From Alkaliphilus flagellatus (GTDB taxonomy: Bacteria > Bacillota > Clostridia > Peptostreptococcales > Natronincolaceae): a stretch of DNA of 64,000 nt. The notes under the pieces were generated by a model. It made no database searches. It had not been told where the DNA came from and saw only the letters and a program-made list of their open reading frames with translations. The stretch lies in NCBI RefSeq assembly GCF_018919215.1, contig NZ_JAHLQK010000002.1, positions 434,001 through 498,000 of the forward strand, read 5' to 3'. Both the position numbers and the translations under genes were made by a program. Shown piece after piece: positions 51,152 to 61,369 of the stretch (position 1 is its first letter; each line of letters begins with the position of its first letter).

Positions 51152-52309
51152 TTACTGTTTTAGGATTTTATTTATAAAACTTAGATCGAATAATTCTGCA
51201 TTCGAGTCTTCAAAGTTTTTATCCTTTAATTTACCACTCAAATTATTTGTATTTTTTAATGTATCATAGGTTATACCCATATTAGACATCCAAGTTTTAC
51301 TTGGATTAGTAGTATACTTAATGGTAGACATCTTAGCAGCTTCTAATGATACACCTGTAAATTCTGCAGTTATAGCTGCTGCTTGGTCTGGATTATCATT
51401 AGCATAATTGGCAGCTACTGTAAGTAAATCTACAAATTTTTCTACCTCTTTTGGATAAGTTTCTAATACTTTTTCGCTAGAGCCAAGTACACAACAAGGA
51501 AAATCATGCCATTTTCCTTCTGGTGGAAGATGTTTCATATCTAGTGCTATTTTACCTACATTTTCTGTAGATGCTAGTTCTGGATATGGAGATGGTCCTA
51601 CCCAAGCTTCAACTTGTTTGCTAGTCATTGCAGGTATTAGGTTGCTAGTGCCTTTAAGGTCGACAAGCATTATATCTGCTTTTAAATCTTCGTGGTTTTT
51701 AGTGTAAGATATTCCAGCTTCTGTTAAAGCTGCTTCAAATAAAATGAGGGGAGCACTTGTTGGAGAGTGAAAACCTACTTTTACCGGTTCCTTACTTGTT
51801 TTAGCAAACTCTGAAAAGTCATCCCAGTTTCCAATAGTAGAATCTTTATCTACAACAAGTCCAATTCCTTCCGTATGTACTGGACAAAGCATTTTAACGG
51901 TATTGCCTTGATCTCTTGAAGTTATAAAGGCCGTATTTGATGCCAAAGAAAGGTCTAAATGACCTTGAGCCATCATTGTCATAGTTTCAGAACCACTTTT
52001 ATTTACTACAAGTTCTATATTACTTATAGGCGTATTGTCCTGCATTAATATGTACTTTTGTTTTGTTACAACTTCTTTTAAATATATACCTTTATCTTTT
52101 AGTTCTTCACCTTTACTTGCAGCTATCATCAAAGGTGTTTGGTGATTTGTATATATGTATCCGACTTTTAAATTAGCAAGATCTTTCGTGTCTATGGTTT
52201 CTTTTTTACCGTTATCTGCATTTAATGTAGCCGTATTACCACTACAGGCCGTAATTGTTAGAATACATATAAGTACTGAAGATAACATGATAAATAATTT
52301 TTTATTCAT
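51152..52309 (-). CDS. ABC transporter substrate-binding lipoprotein
   Basis: 385 residues. The lipoprotein signal KLFIMLSSVLICILTITAC places the lipidated Cys near residue 22. The mature part follows the SsuA/ThiY-like periplasmic-binding fold: LKVGYIYTNHQTPLMIA, SGSETMTMMAQGHLDLSLAS, VKVGFHSPTSAPLIL, KQVEAWVGPSPYPELAS. Substrate is unknown; aliphatic sulfonates or pyrimidine-like compounds are typical for this family. First gene of the operon. I chose ATG 52309 over an upstream GTG that abuts the ribosome site. Confidence 0.9.
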   Translation of the reverse strand: MNKKLFIMLSSVLICILTITACSGNTATLNADNGKKETIDTKDLANLKVGYIYTNHQTPLMIAASKGEELKDKGIYLKEVVTKQKYILMQDNTPISNIELVVNKSGSETMTMMAQGHLDLSLASNTAFITSRDQGNTVKMLCPVHTEGIGLVVDKDSTIGNWDDFSEFAKTSKEPVKVGFHSPTSAPLILFEAALTEAGISYTKNHEDLKADIMLVDLKGTSNLIPAMTSKQVEAWVGPSPYPELASTENVGKIALDMKHLPPEGKWHDFPCCVLGSSEKVLETYPKEVEKFVDLLTVAANYANDNPDQAAAITAEFTGVSLEAAKMSTIKYTTNPSKTWMSNMGITYDTLKNTNNLSGKLKDKNFEDSNAELFDLSFINKILKQ

Positions 52310-52436
52310 TTGTACCACTCTCCAATTCTATTTAATCAATATTTATTGTTAATTATATGTCAATCATACTTAGGTGTCTAATTGAAAACATTGATAGAGT
52401 AGTATTTAGCTATAGATAATTACGATCATGCAAAAA

Positions 52437-52462
52437 AAGAGGGCGTTTCAGCCCTCAAGTTA
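52437..52462 (-). terminator. Terminator after hemolysin III gene
   Basis: GAGGGC-GTTTCA-GCCCTC, followed on the minus strand by TCTTTTTTT. Confidence 0.85.
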
Positions 52463-52485
52463 ATTTTACCTATTACTACACTGTT

Positions 52486-53154
52486 CTATGTCAAATATAA
52501 GAATATACCAAAAAAGTGAATCACACTAGCACTTAAAACAAATACATGCCAAACTGCGTGGCTATATGGGACTTTTTTCATACTATAAAATATAGTACCT
52601 AAAGTATAAAATAATCCTCCAACTAAAATCCATATAAAAAACCTTAAAGATGCCATCTGAATTATTGGTTTTACAGTAAATACTGCTATCCAACCCATGC
52701 CTAAGTATAAAGCTAGGGATAACTTCTTAAATTTATCCATTTTATTATAGGTAGTTATTTTGAATATTATACCAAATAAAGCTATTGACCATGTTACTAC
52801 TAAAACCCCAATCCTTAAATATCCTTCCATAGTGAGCAAGGCAATTGGTGTATAAGTTCCAGCAATAAATAAATAGATAGAAGAATGGTCAAATACTCTA
52901 AGTATCTTTTTAACATTTTGATTAGTTATGCTGTGATAAAGTGTTGAAGATAGGTACATTAATATTATACAAGAACCATAAATGCTAAAAGAAACAATAG
53001 ATAAAACATCTCCCTTTTTTATTGAAAGAAACAGTAAAATAGTTAAGGCTGCAATTCCAAACAATACACCAATACCATGTGTTATGCCATTGGCTATCTC
53101 TTCCTTTACAGTATACCTTTTATTTAATATTGACTTTTCAAGATTATCTTTCAT
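52486..53154 (-). CDS. Hemolysin III/PAQR-family membrane protein
   Basis: 222 residues, seven membrane segments. Family marks: EEIANGITHGIGVLFGI near the N-terminus, SSTLYHS, RVFDHSSIYLFIAGTYTPI, and the final HAVWHVFVLSASVIHFFGI with the metal-binding His pair. The PAQR/YqfA group is linked to membrane lipid homeostasis in bacteria; the hemolysin name is historical. ATG 53154 follows GGGTGATC. Monocistronic. Confidence 0.9.
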   Translation of the reverse strand: MKDNLEKSILNKRYTVKEEIANGITHGIGVLFGIAALTILLFLSIKKGDVLSIVSFSIYGSCIILMYLSSTLYHSITNQNVKKILRVFDHSSIYLFIAGTYTPIALLTMEGYLRIGVLVVTWSIALFGIIFKITTYNKMDKFKKLSLALYLGMGWIAVFTVKPIIQMASLRFFIWILVGGLFYTLGTIFYSMKKVPYSHAVWHVFVLSASVIHFFGIFLYLT

Positions 53155-53252
53155 GTGATCACCCATCCTTCATATTGTTATATATTTAAATTCTATATTT
53201 ATTATATAAGATTATTTCCTATACTTAACATTATATAACAATAATCTATCCT

Positions 53253-53765
53253 TTAGAGATTTATTTTCGATACTTTCATTGCATGTCTAACTATTTGATA
53301 AATAAATACTGTAACAACTGCGTTTACTAGTATTGTAGGAAGAACTACAGTTGTCAATAATATTCTAAAGGATACGGGTAATCCTGTAATTAAAAGAGCA
53401 GAGAGTAAAAATACTGTTCCACTAATGAATGTGCCTAAACTACTAATAAAGCCAACTAATAAAGAGTTAAGATTAAACCTACGAAGGTACTTAATAACAA
53501 AAAATAGTACAATGCAAGTAATTAACTTGTCGATTATGTTAGGGAGTTGTCCCCCAGGAAATGTAGTGGTCATTGCAGACAGTAAGCCACCTAATAGTGC
53601 TGTTAATATAGTATTCTTAAAAGTATCGTTTATTAATAAAGAAATAAAAATAAAAGATAGTAGAAAATCAAACTTCATTCCTCCGAATATTCCAGGGGTT
53701 ATTTGGTGCAAAATAAACCCGATGGCCAATAGTAATGCTGTAAAAATATTGTTTCGTAATTTCAT
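53253..53765 (-). CDS. trpP: Tryptophan transporter TrpP
   Basis: 170 residues with five or six membrane segments, matching the TrpP (YhaG) family: IGFILHQITPGIFGGMKFD at the N-terminus, LGGLLSAMTTTFPGGQLPN near residue 60, NIIDKLIT, and the C-terminal VVLPTILVNAVVTVFIYQIV. TrpP takes up tryptophan. The Trp-specific T-box immediately upstream supports this identification. RBS AAGGGAGCG. Confidence 0.9.
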   Translation of the reverse strand: MKLRNNIFTALLLAIGFILHQITPGIFGGMKFDFLLSFIFISLLINDTFKNTILTALLGGLLSAMTTTFPGGQLPNIIDKLITCIVLFFVIKYLRRFNLNSLLVGFISSLGTFISGTVFLLSALLITGLPVSFRILLTTVVLPTILVNAVVTVFIYQIVRHAMKVSKINL

Positions 53766-53852
53766 AGCAATTCGCTCCCTTTATTTGTATTATTTTTTTG
53801 CTTTGCCAGTCTCCTTCTGTTCACAACATACTATCACCACCTTTCGTAAAAT

Positions 53853-54125
53853 AAAAAAAGTCCTTCATCCTTATAGAAAGGACGAAAGACATATTTCGCG
53901 GTACCACCTTTATTAGATTATTAATTAAATAATCTCACTCTACAGATACGGAGCATATAGCTCGATACCCTGTTTCTGTAACGGGAAACCCCCGGCATTA
54001 GATACTTTGAATCAAGTTCATTTCCCCAAACTTCTTGTAGGTCCATTCATTAACAATCTGGTATCGGACTTCCACCAACTCCGACTCGCTAAAACCGTCC
54101 ATGTTTAACTACTACTCCTACGCAC
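53853..54125 (-). ncRNA. T-box leader, Trp-specific, controlling trpP
   Basis: On the minus strand the leader has the stem I conserved pieces (GGAGTAGTAG near its start, AGCGAGTCGGAGTTGGTGGA), a specifier loop GAATGGACC with the codon UGG (Trp), and the T-box GGTGGTACCGCG. A terminator stem GTCCTTTC/GAAGGAC followed by seven T completes it. Uncharged tRNA-Trp would favour the antiterminator and turn on the transporter. The specifier agrees with the gene product. Confidence 0.95.
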
Positions 54126-54385
54126 TGAATTTACCTTGTATTTAAGATAATATTTTAATACATTAAATAGTTAATGTCAATCCATAAAAATTTACCTATA
54201 CGAAAATACTGAGGTTTTATAGCTTTAACATATATTATAAATTAACATTCAATTCAGAGTAAACTCAGAGATTATAGTTTATGAGATAAATTAATAATTG
54301 CTATAGTATTTATTATTATGTTATAATACGAATTATTAGTATCTGGTACTAATACAATGTGGTAATATTAGGAGGAGTAGATAAA
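54126..54385. promoter_or_regulatory. Divergent region between trpP T-box and accB
   Basis: About 260 AT-rich bp separate the two divergent transcripts. No FapR- or FabT-like operator is evident by eye. Part of it (around 54150-54310) is shared with the second T-box copy at 61730-61810. Confidence 0.4.
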
Positions 54386-54880
54386 ATGGATATAAAAGAT
54401 ATTAAAGAGTTGATTATTACAATAGATAAAACAAGTATAGAAGAAGTAAAAATAGAGAAAAGTGATATCAAAATAATGATATCAAAACGATCAGATAGTG
54501 AAGGCAGGAACGAAACGAAAACAATTATAGACAATTTAGAAACCAAGAATATAGAAACAAAAGTAATTAATAATGAGAAGGACAAGTCCAAAAGTGAATG
54601 TTGTAGTGAAGACTCTATGGAAGTATTAGCTGATGATGAAAATACTTTTATAGTAAAGTCACCTATAGTAGGTACATTTTATGAAGCAGCAAGTCCAGAT
54701 TCTGCTCCTTTCGTAAAAATAGGAGATAAGGTAGAAAAGGATCAAACGTTATGTATAATCGAAGCTATGAAAATAATGAATGAAATAGAGTGTGAGGCAG
54801 AAGGTCAGGTTGTTGAAATATTTGTAGCTGATGAAGATATAGTTGAGTACGGTCAGCCTTTAATGAAAATTAGGAGGTAG
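54386..54880 (+). CDS. accB: Biotin carboxyl carrier protein (AccB)
   Basis: 164 residues. The C-terminal biotinyl domain has IVGTFYEAASPDSAPFVKIG and the biotinylated Lys in EAMKIMNEIE. The N-terminal IKELIITIDKTSIEEVKIEK is the typical BCCP start, followed by a charged linker. It carries the carboxyl group between AccC and AccA/AccD. ATG 54386 follows AGGAGGAGT. First gene of accBCDA. Confidence 0.95.
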   Translation: MDIKDIKELIITIDKTSIEEVKIEKSDIKIMISKRSDSEGRNETKTIIDNLETKNIETKVINNEKDKSKSECCSEDSMEVLADDENTFIVKSPIVGTFYEAASPDSAPFVKIGDKVEKDQTLCIIEAMKIMNEIECEAEGQVVEIFVADEDIVEYGQPLMKIRR

Positions 54881-54886
54881 GGCTTA

Positions 54887-56236
54887 ATGTTTAATAAAAT
54901 ACTTATTGCTAACAGAGGTGAAATAGCAATTAGAATCATTAGAGCTTGTAAAGAAATGGGAATAAAAACAGTAGCAGTATATTCTAAAATAGATGAGGAA
55001 TCAGTTCACGTGCATATGGCAGATGAAGCTATTTGTATAGGACCTGCACAGTCAAGAAAAAGCTATTTAAATATAGATAATATAATAACTGCGGCTTTGC
55101 TTACAGAGTCTGAAGCTATACACCCTGGCTATGGGTTTCTTTCAGAAGATTCCAGATTAGTAGATGCATGTATATCAAATGGTATAAAGTTTATTGGACC
55201 TTATAAAGAGCATATAGAGAAGATGGGAAACAAATTAGAGGCTAGAAAGACAATGATAGAAGCAGGAGTTCATGTTGTACCAGGGTCAGAAAATTCTACA
55301 AACAAAGCAGAAGAAGCACTTAAAATAGCTAAAGAAATTGGTTTTCCAGTTATGGTTAAGGCTGCTAGTGGTGGTGGTGGAAGAGGAATGAGAATAGTCC
55401 ATACAAAAGAAGAGTTTGTTGATAAGTTTAATATGGCTAAATCTGAAGCTAGTATAGCATTTAATGATGACTCTATGTATGTAGAAAAGTTCATAGAAAA
55501 TCCTAGACATATAGAATTTCAAATATTAGCTGATTCTTATGGTGATATTATTCATCTAGGAGAAAGAGACTGTTCTATTCAAAGAAGGAACCAAAAAGTT
55601 TTAGAAGAAGCGCCATGTATAGTTATTAATCATGAGTTAAGAAATAAAATGGGGGAGATGGCTCTTCGTGCAGCTAAAGCTGTAGGATATGTAAGTGCTG
55701 GAACTATAGAATTTTTATTAGATAAATATAATAATTTTTACTTTATAGAGATGAACACAAGAATACAGGTAGAACATCCAATTACAGAAATGATAACTGG
55801 TATAGATTTAATAAAAGAGCAGATAAAAATAGGATACGGAGAAAAGCTATATATTACACAAGATCAAATTAAAATAAATGGTCATGCTATTGAATGTAGA
55901 ATAAATGCTGAAGATGCTACTGAAAACTTTAGACCTTCTCCAGGGCAAATAGAAGGATATTTTGCTCCTGGAGGCTATGGTGTTAGGGTAGATAGCCATA
56001 TTTATAATGGATATACTATTCCCCCTACTTATGATTCTATGATTGGAAAGCTTATAGTATGGGGAAAAGATAGAAATGAAGCTATTAGTAGAATGAAGAG
56101 AGCTTTAGATGAAATAGTAGTTACTGGAGTAAAAACAAATATTGATTTTCAAAAGCAGATATTAGACAATGAAAGCTTTTTAATAAATAATATAGACACT
56201 TCATTTATAGAAAGAGAAATATTTAATAACAAGTAA
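54887..56236 (+). CDS. accC: Biotin carboxylase (AccC)
   Basis: 449 residues, full length. ATP-grasp features: [31 protein letters not shown] (glycine-rich loop), [32 protein letters not shown], and the C-terminal [18 protein letters not shown]. It carboxylates biotin on AccB with ATP and bicarbonate. Start 6 nt after accB with AGGAGG. Confidence 0.97.
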   Translation: MFNKILIANRGEIAIRIIRACKEMGIKTVAVYSKIDEESVHVHMADEAICIGPAQSRKSYLNIDNIITAALLTESEAIHPGYGFLSEDSRLVDACISNGIKFIGPYKEHIEKMGNKLEARKTMIEAGVHVVPGSENSTNKAEEALKIAKEIGFPVMVKAASGGGGRGMRIVHTKEEFVDKFNMAKSEASIAFNDDSMYVEKFIENPRHIEFQILADSYGDIIHLGERDCSIQRRNQKVLEEAPCIVINHELRNKMGEMALRAAKAVGYVSAGTIEFLLDKYNNFYFIEMNTRIQVEHPITEMITGIDLIKEQIKIGYGEKLYITQDQIKINGHAIECRINAEDATENFRPSPGQIEGYFAPGGYGVRVDSHIYNGYTIPPTYDSMIGKLIVWGKDRNEAISRMKRALDEIVVTGVKTNIDFQKQILDNESFLINNIDTSFIEREIFNNK

Positions 56237-56253
56237 TAGTTAGGAGGGAAAAA

Positions 56254-57111
56254 ATGCTTAAAGACCTCTTTGGTAAAAAGAAATATGCAACCTTAACTTT
56301 ATATAAAGATGAGAATAACGAAATAAAAACTTCAACTATAAGTAGTGCTACCAATAATTCTAATGAGGTACAAAGTATTTCTAAACAAACTGTGAACATT
56401 TCTAATCAAAGTAAACAGCCTAGAATGAGTGCTAGAGAAAGAATAAAAATGGTAATAGATGAAGGCACATTTATAGAATATGATGCAGATTTAATAGCAG
56501 CTAACCCGTTAAATTTTCCAAATTATACTGAAAAGGTTACACAAGCAATGGAAAATTCAAATGAAAATGAAGCTGTAATTACTGGTGAAGGGAAAATAAA
56601 GGGAGAAGATTGTATTATATGTGTTATGAATCCTAATTTTATGATGGGAAGTATGGGTTCAGTAGTAGGAGAAAAAATTACTAGAGCTATAGAGAAAGCA
56701 ATTGAAAAAAGAGTTTCTATCATTATTTTTTCAGCATCTGGAGGAGCAAGAATGCAGGAAGGGATTTTATCCTTAATGCAAATGGCTAAAACATCAGCAG
56801 CTCTAGGTAGATTATCTGAAGAAGGACTATTATATATATCTGTTCTAACAGACCCAACAACAGGTGGGGTTACTGCTAGCTTTGCTATGTTAGGAGATAT
56901 AATTATTGCAGAACCAGGAGCACTAATTGGATTTGCAGGACCTAGAGTTATAGAACAAACTATTAGACAGAAGCTTCCTGAAGGGGTCCAAAGGGCAGAG
57001 CTTTTACAAGAAAAAGGGTTTATTGATAAGATTGTAAACAGAAAAGATATGAAGACTTTCTTAGCTGAAGTACTAAAAATTCATGCACCAGGTGGTGAAG
57101 CAAGTGCATAA
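56254..57111 (+). CDS. accD: Carboxyltransferase beta subunit (AccD) lacking the zinc ribbon
   Basis: 285 residues. The carboxyltransferase core is intact: [84 protein letters not shown]. Normal AccD proteins carry a four-Cys zinc ribbon before the core that is required for function in Escherichia coli and Staphylococcus. Here residues 10-60 form an Asn/Ser/Lys-rich stretch without any Cys. There is no frameshift, and the gene is in a proper operon. See the finding. Confidence 0.93.
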   Translation: MLKDLFGKKKYATLTLYKDENNEIKTSTISSATNNSNEVQSISKQTVNISNQSKQPRMSARERIKMVIDEGTFIEYDADLIAANPLNFPNYTEKVTQAMENSNENEAVITGEGKIKGEDCIICVMNPNFMMGSMGSVVGEKITRAIEKAIEKRVSIIIFSASGGARMQEGILSLMQMAKTSAALGRLSEEGLLYISVLTDPTTGGVTASFAMLGDIIIAEPGALIGFAGPRVIEQTIRQKLPEGVQRAELLQEKGFIDKIVNRKDMKTFLAEVLKIHAPGGEASA

Positions 57112-58054
57112 TATTTTAGAATTTGAAAAGCCAATTATTGAACTTGAAAATAAGATTACTGAATTTAATAATTTTGCTAAGGAAAATAATGTAGATTTAG
57201 ATAATGAGATAGATATATTGTATAAAAAATTAGAAACAATGAAAAAGGAAGTTTATGAAAAACTAAATCCTTCCGAAAAAGTTAAAATTGCACGACTTCA
57301 AGAAAGGCCTACTTCATTGGATTATATTAATAAGTTAATATCAGACTTTATAGAGTTTCATGGAGATAGGCTTTATGGAGATGATAGCTCAATAGTAGGA
57401 GGAATAGGTAAGTTTGAGGGTATACCTGTTACAGTAATAGGCCATCAAAAAGGAAAGGATACAAAGGAGAATATTAAAAGAAACTTTGGTATGCCTCATC
57501 CAGAAGGATATAGAAAAGCTCTAAGATTAATGAAACAGGCAGAAAAGTTTAAAAGACCTATTATAACTTTTATAGATACACCTGGAGCTTACTGTGGACT
57601 AGGTGCAGAAGAAAGAGGGCAGGGAGAGGCAATAGCTGTAAATCTTATTGAAATGAGTAAACTAAGAACTCCTATTATAGCAATAGTTATAGGAGAAGGA
57701 GGAAGTGGTGGAGCTCTAGCCATTGGTGTTGCAGATAGAGTAGCTATGCTAGAAAACTCTATATACTCAGTAATATCACCAGAAGGGCTTTCTAGTATAT
57801 TGTGGAAGGACTCTAGCCTTGCTCAAAAGGCGGCAGATATTATGAAACTAACAGCTCAGGATGTATTGTCACTAAATATAATAGATGGAATTATAAAAGA
57901 ATCTTTAGGTGGAGCACATAAAGATGTAGATTTTACAGCATACAATATAAAGGAATATTTATTAAATGAGTTAAAACTTATTATGAAGCTAGATACATTG
58001 GAATTACTAGATAAAAGATATGAAAAGGTTAGAAGGATAGGAGTTTGGGGGTAA
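57104..58054 (+). CDS. accA: Carboxyltransferase alpha subunit (AccA)
   Basis: 316 residues. [20 protein letters not shown] at the N-terminus, [60 protein letters not shown] and [20 protein letters not shown] define the family. I chose GTG 57104, which overlaps the accD stop by 8 nt and has GGTGGTGAAG upstream. With AccD it transfers the carboxyl group to acetyl-CoA, giving malonyl-CoA for fatty acid synthesis. Last gene of the operon; a terminator follows. Confidence 0.96.
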   Translation: MHNILEFEKPIIELENKITEFNNFAKENNVDLDNEIDILYKKLETMKKEVYEKLNPSEKVKIARLQERPTSLDYINKLISDFIEFHGDRLYGDDSSIVGGIGKFEGIPVTVIGHQKGKDTKENIKRNFGMPHPEGYRKALRLMKQAEKFKRPIITFIDTPGAYCGLGAEERGQGEAIAVNLIEMSKLRTPIIAIVIGEGGSGGALAIGVADRVAMLENSIYSVISPEGLSSILWKDSSLAQKAADIMKLTAQDVLSLNIIDGIIKESLGGAHKDVDFTAYNIKEYLLNELKLIMKLDTLELLDKRYEKVRRIGVWG

Positions 58055-58112
58055 AAATAATGTAATGAGTATATATTGACCCAAATATATATTTTTATAT
58101 TTTTAGATGGAA

Positions 58113-58155
58113 TAAGCCCAACTAGCATTGAAATTAATGTTGGTTGGGTTTTTTC
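58113..58155 (+). terminator. Terminator of accBCDA
   Basis: AGCCCAAC and GTTGGGTT stem, extended internally by CATTGAAATTAATG, followed by TTTTTTC. Confidence 0.85.
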
Positions 58156-58220
58156 ATATTTAAGCGTATTTATCGCAGGATATGACAAAGTTCTACAATT
58201 GATTTATGGCACAATAAGTC

Positions 58221-58286
58221 TTGACTGTGGTCAAATTAATAATAAAGGTTACTTTATCCTTAACTTACGATAAAGTAACCTTTATT
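58221..58286 (+). promoter_or_regulatory. Operator-like palindrome and 18-bp inverted repeat before exporter
   Basis: TTGAC-TGTG-GTCAA (58221-58234) is a symmetric operator-like site and contains a -35-like TTGACT. It is followed by perfect 18-bp arms, AATAAAGGTTACTTTATC (58241-58258) and GATAAAGTAACCTTTATT (58269-58286), 25 bp before the first exporter gene. No T run follows, so the hairpin may be an attenuator or leader structure. The upstream 58156-58220 bases hold nothing recognised. Confidence 0.5.
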
Positions 58287-58310
58287 TACTCTGAAAAGAG
58301 GAAAATCTAA

Positions 58311-59267
58311 ATGATAACGACTAAAAAGAATGATATGGCGTTCATTATTATTTTTACATTGATTTATTTATTAAGTTATCTTTTTCTAACATATGTAGAA
58401 GAGCAAAACAAATTTTATATATTAGCTAATAATCTTTATACAAAAAATCATATATCATTTACGAGTAAAGAGGATTATAGTGAGCTAGACAAATTACTAC
58501 CGATAGATTCTTACAGACTTTTTTTAGAATATAACGATACATACAGGTTGATGTTAAAAAATGAGGGAAATTGGAAACCACCAATGGTATCTGGTAATTT
58601 TTTTACTGAAACAGAAAAAGTAAATAAAGCTGTTGTTGGAAAGGAAATGACAGAATTTATTAATGAATATAATGGAAAACAATATATATCATTGCTAGGA
58701 GAAGATTTCGAAGTAAGTGGAATTATAGGAGAATCATTCCCTACTCCGGCAGATTATATCGTATTATTGTACAGACCTAATTATACTCCTTTAGAATCTG
58801 GGATGAAAATAGTACTAGATAGTGACAAAAAGTCTATATTAAATAATGCTACAAAACAAATTAGAAATTCAGAAACATTAATTTTATTAGAAAGCTCTCA
58901 AAAAGGACTACATAGAACAGCGAATGTACCATTTGTATACACTTTAATAATTTTTGAATTCTATATACTTTGTATAATAAGTATCGTGGTTTTCTTAAGA
59001 TATTGGTATGAAAAAATAAATAAAACCATTGTCACCTTATATCTCTTAGGTATATCAAAATGTAAAATTAAGAGGCAAATATTCGCTAAAGTAGCATGTA
59101 ATATAATTATTTCAGCATTTATATCCATGATTGTATTTTTTATTTACAATTTTAATTATGCAATCTTAATAAATCAACTCATAACAATTTTTGTAGTTAG
59201 TTTTGTAGCAATGGTTACCTTATGGATGAATATGTGGCGAGATAATGCGATTTTAAGGAGGCGTTAA
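58311..59267 (+). CDS. ABC exporter membrane protein 1 (FtsX-like)
   Basis: 318 residues. One N-terminal membrane segment (MAFIIIFTLIYLLSYLFL), an extracytoplasmic domain of about 170 residues resembling the MacB periplasmic domain (AVVGKEMTEFI, GEDFEVSGIIGESF), then three C-terminal segments with TLYLLGISKCKIKRQIFAKV between them, as in FtsX/MacB permeases. No clear family match beyond that topology. It is first in a three-gene operon with 59276 and the ATPase. RBS AAGAGG. Confidence 0.7.
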   Translation: MITTKKNDMAFIIIFTLIYLLSYLFLTYVEEQNKFYILANNLYTKNHISFTSKEDYSELDKLLPIDSYRLFLEYNDTYRLMLKNEGNWKPPMVSGNFFTETEKVNKAVVGKEMTEFINEYNGKQYISLLGEDFEVSGIIGESFPTPADYIVLLYRPNYTPLESGMKIVLDSDKKSILNNATKQIRNSETLILLESSQKGLHRTANVPFVYTLIIFEFYILCIISIVVFLRYWYEKINKTIVTLYLLGISKCKIKRQIFAKVACNIIISAFISMIVFFIYNFNYAILINQLITIFVVSFVAMVTLWMNMWRDNAILRRR

Positions 59268-59275
59268 TTTAAGAG

Positions 59276-60565
59276 ATGATAAGTGAATTAAGATTTTATT
59301 TAAAAAAATATAAATTACTAGCCTTCTTTTTTTATGTCCAGACAACATTATTTTTTTTAATGATTGGAACTTTTATAATTTTTATGGATCAATTAAACTA
59401 CGAAAGCAAAAGTTTACAGAACATTTATGAAGGAAAGGCGATTTACCAACTGCTTGATAATTATTACGAAGGAAGTAAGTACGCAGAGTTTACTAGCCAG
59501 CCAGACTATTTAATTAGGCTGAAAAAATATTATACTGAACTTAATACGGCAGAGGATTTTCAATATCTTGCAATGTTTAATCACCATATTTTATTAAAAG
59601 ATGAAGATATACATCCTAGATTTATTTATAACTATGAGCAAGGTAAACAGGCATACCAGAGAGAATTAGAAAATGAGGAGTTTATAACTATAAAATCATT
59701 TCAGCTTAATAAGCAAGTAATAGATTTTTTTGATTTAAATGTAACTGAAGGAATCCTATTGGATGAAGAACATTTTAAATATTCATCTGAGGTAATGCCA
59801 GTTTTATTAGGATCTTCTTACAGAGAGTTCTACGAAGTAGGGGACGAAATTAATATCATATATTATTTTAAGTCGATACCTGTTAAAGTTATAGGCTTTT
59901 TAGAGGAGAATAGTAAGGTTTATTTTGAAAATCAACCTGAATTTTATTTGGACAATTATATTCTACTACCTTATATAGAATATAATGATCCGTTAACAGG
60001 AGTCGACGAGAAGTTTCAACAAATCAACTACTTCGCTAGGATTAATGGATATGTTGTTACAGATGATAATCCAATAGCAACTCAAAGCTTATTCCCCAAA
60101 ATAGATGCAATAGCGAATAAGGCTTCCATAAGTTACTCTTACATAGGAATGAATCCGCATTTTCACCAGTATAGAGGTTTAATGACAGTATTAATTGAGA
60201 ATAAGGTATTGGTACAATCTATATTTATTTTTTCATCAGTTTTGTATTTTATTATTATAAATATAATTTTACTGTTGCAACAAAAAAGAAGATTATCATT
60301 TTTTGCGATACACTTTATTAATGGTGCAACAAAATTTAAATTAGTAAAAATGTTATGGGCTGAAATTGGTACTAGCCTATTTGCTGGATACATAACAAGT
60401 TGTATAATTTTTAGTCAAATACTAATAATAGGCAATTTAAGAGTTTATTTATACTTATTATTGACTTGCATTACTATGATAATTATATCTACGCTATTTC
60501 CTGCTTATAAGTTATTAACAAAGCCATTTGATTTTCATAATGAAGATAAAGGAGAAAATTTATAA
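59276..60565 (+). CDS. ABC exporter membrane protein 2 (FtsX-like)
   Basis: 429 residues with the same layout: one N-terminal segment (LAFFFYVQTTLFFLMIG), a large outer domain of about 270 residues with YEVGDEINIIYYF and SIPVKVIGFLEEN elements, and three C-terminal segments including FFAIHFINGATKFKLVKMLW. It is likely the heterodimer partner of the preceding protein. The ribosome site AAGGAGG is about 13 nt from the ATG, somewhat long. The outer domains differ, as in lantibiotic or peptide exporters, but no precursor peptide gene is visible. Confidence 0.7.
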   Translation: MISELRFYLKKYKLLAFFFYVQTTLFFLMIGTFIIFMDQLNYESKSLQNIYEGKAIYQLLDNYYEGSKYAEFTSQPDYLIRLKKYYTELNTAEDFQYLAMFNHHILLKDEDIHPRFIYNYEQGKQAYQRELENEEFITIKSFQLNKQVIDFFDLNVTEGILLDEEHFKYSSEVMPVLLGSSYREFYEVGDEINIIYYFKSIPVKVIGFLEENSKVYFENQPEFYLDNYILLPYIEYNDPLTGVDEKFQQINYFARINGYVVTDDNPIATQSLFPKIDAIANKASISYSYIGMNPHFHQYRGLMTVLIENKVLVQSIFIFSSVLYFIIINIILLLQQKRRLSFFAIHFINGATKFKLVKMLWAEIGTSLFAGYITSCIIFSQILIIGNLRVYLYLLLTCITMIIISTLFPAYKLLTKPFDFHNEDKGENL

Positions 60566-60566
60566 C

Positions 60567-61241
60567 ATGATACTAGAGTTAAGAGGGATAAAAAAATCTT
60601 TTAGAAATGGAATGAAGTATCAAAGTATTTTGGAGGATTTGGATATTAAAATATATGAAGGCGACTCAATTGCTATTAAGGGGAAAAGCGGTTGTGGGAA
60701 ATCAACATTACTACATATTCTAGCAGGACTAATAACATCTGATGCAGGTGAAATTTTGTTTAAGGGAATGAATCTATCTCAATTATCTGAAGAGGATCAA
60801 GCAAATTATCGTAGAAAAAATGTTGGTTATATAACACAAAATTTTCATTTATTAGATGATAGAAACGTTTATGATAATATTGCATTGCCCCTGCAGTATC
60901 TTGAATTTAATAAAATTCAAATAAAGGAAAAGGTTGAAAAAGTATCGCATGATTTAGAAATAGAGCATATCATAAAGAGGGATATAACTACTTTATCAGG
61001 AGGCGAGCGTCAAAGGGTAGCCATTGCACGTGCAATAATAAAAGAACCAGCGATACTTCTTGCGGATGAACCGACTGGGTCGCTAGATGATAAGACTGAA
61101 GAAAGTATCATGGAAATTTTCAAAAATCTAAATGAAAAAGGAATGACATTAGCCATTGTAACACATGATAATTCGGTTTCGAGCTATTGTAAGCAGGTGT
61201 ATGAATTGAAAAATAAAAAACTATATTCTGTTATTTATTAA
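60567..61241 (+). CDS. MacB/LolD-type ABC transporter ATPase
   Basis: 224 residues. Walker A KGKSGCGKST, Q-loop VGYITQNFHLLDDRNVYDN, signature TLSGGERQRVAIARAI, Walker B ILLADEPTGSLD, H-loop IVTHDNS are intact. This clade works with FtsX-like permeases to export or extract peptides and lipids. ATG 60567 follows AAAGGAG; the frame extends upstream into the preceding gene. It is the energising subunit for the two membrane proteins. Confidence 0.92.
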   Translation: MILELRGIKKSFRNGMKYQSILEDLDIKIYEGDSIAIKGKSGCGKSTLLHILAGLITSDAGEILFKGMNLSQLSEEDQANYRRKNVGYITQNFHLLDDRNVYDNIALPLQYLEFNKIQIKEKVEKVSHDLEIEHIIKRDITTLSGGERQRVAIARAIIKEPAILLADEPTGSLDDKTEESIMEIFKNLNEKGMTLAIVTHDNSVSSYCKQVYELKNKKLYSVIY

Positions 61242-61287
61242 AGTAGTAGGAACATATACTATATGACAAATAATAAATATTAACGAA

Positions 61288-61332
61288 GGCAAGGAGTATT
61301 ACGTAAAAAGCATGTATATTCCTTGTCTTTTC
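61288..61332 (+). terminator. Terminator after exporter operon
   Basis: GGCAAGGAGTAT pairs with ATATTCCTTGTC (with G-T pairs), followed by TTTTC. Confidence 0.7.
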
Positions 61333-61369
61333 TTATGTTTTTTAATATTTTTATTAAAAAACATTACAT

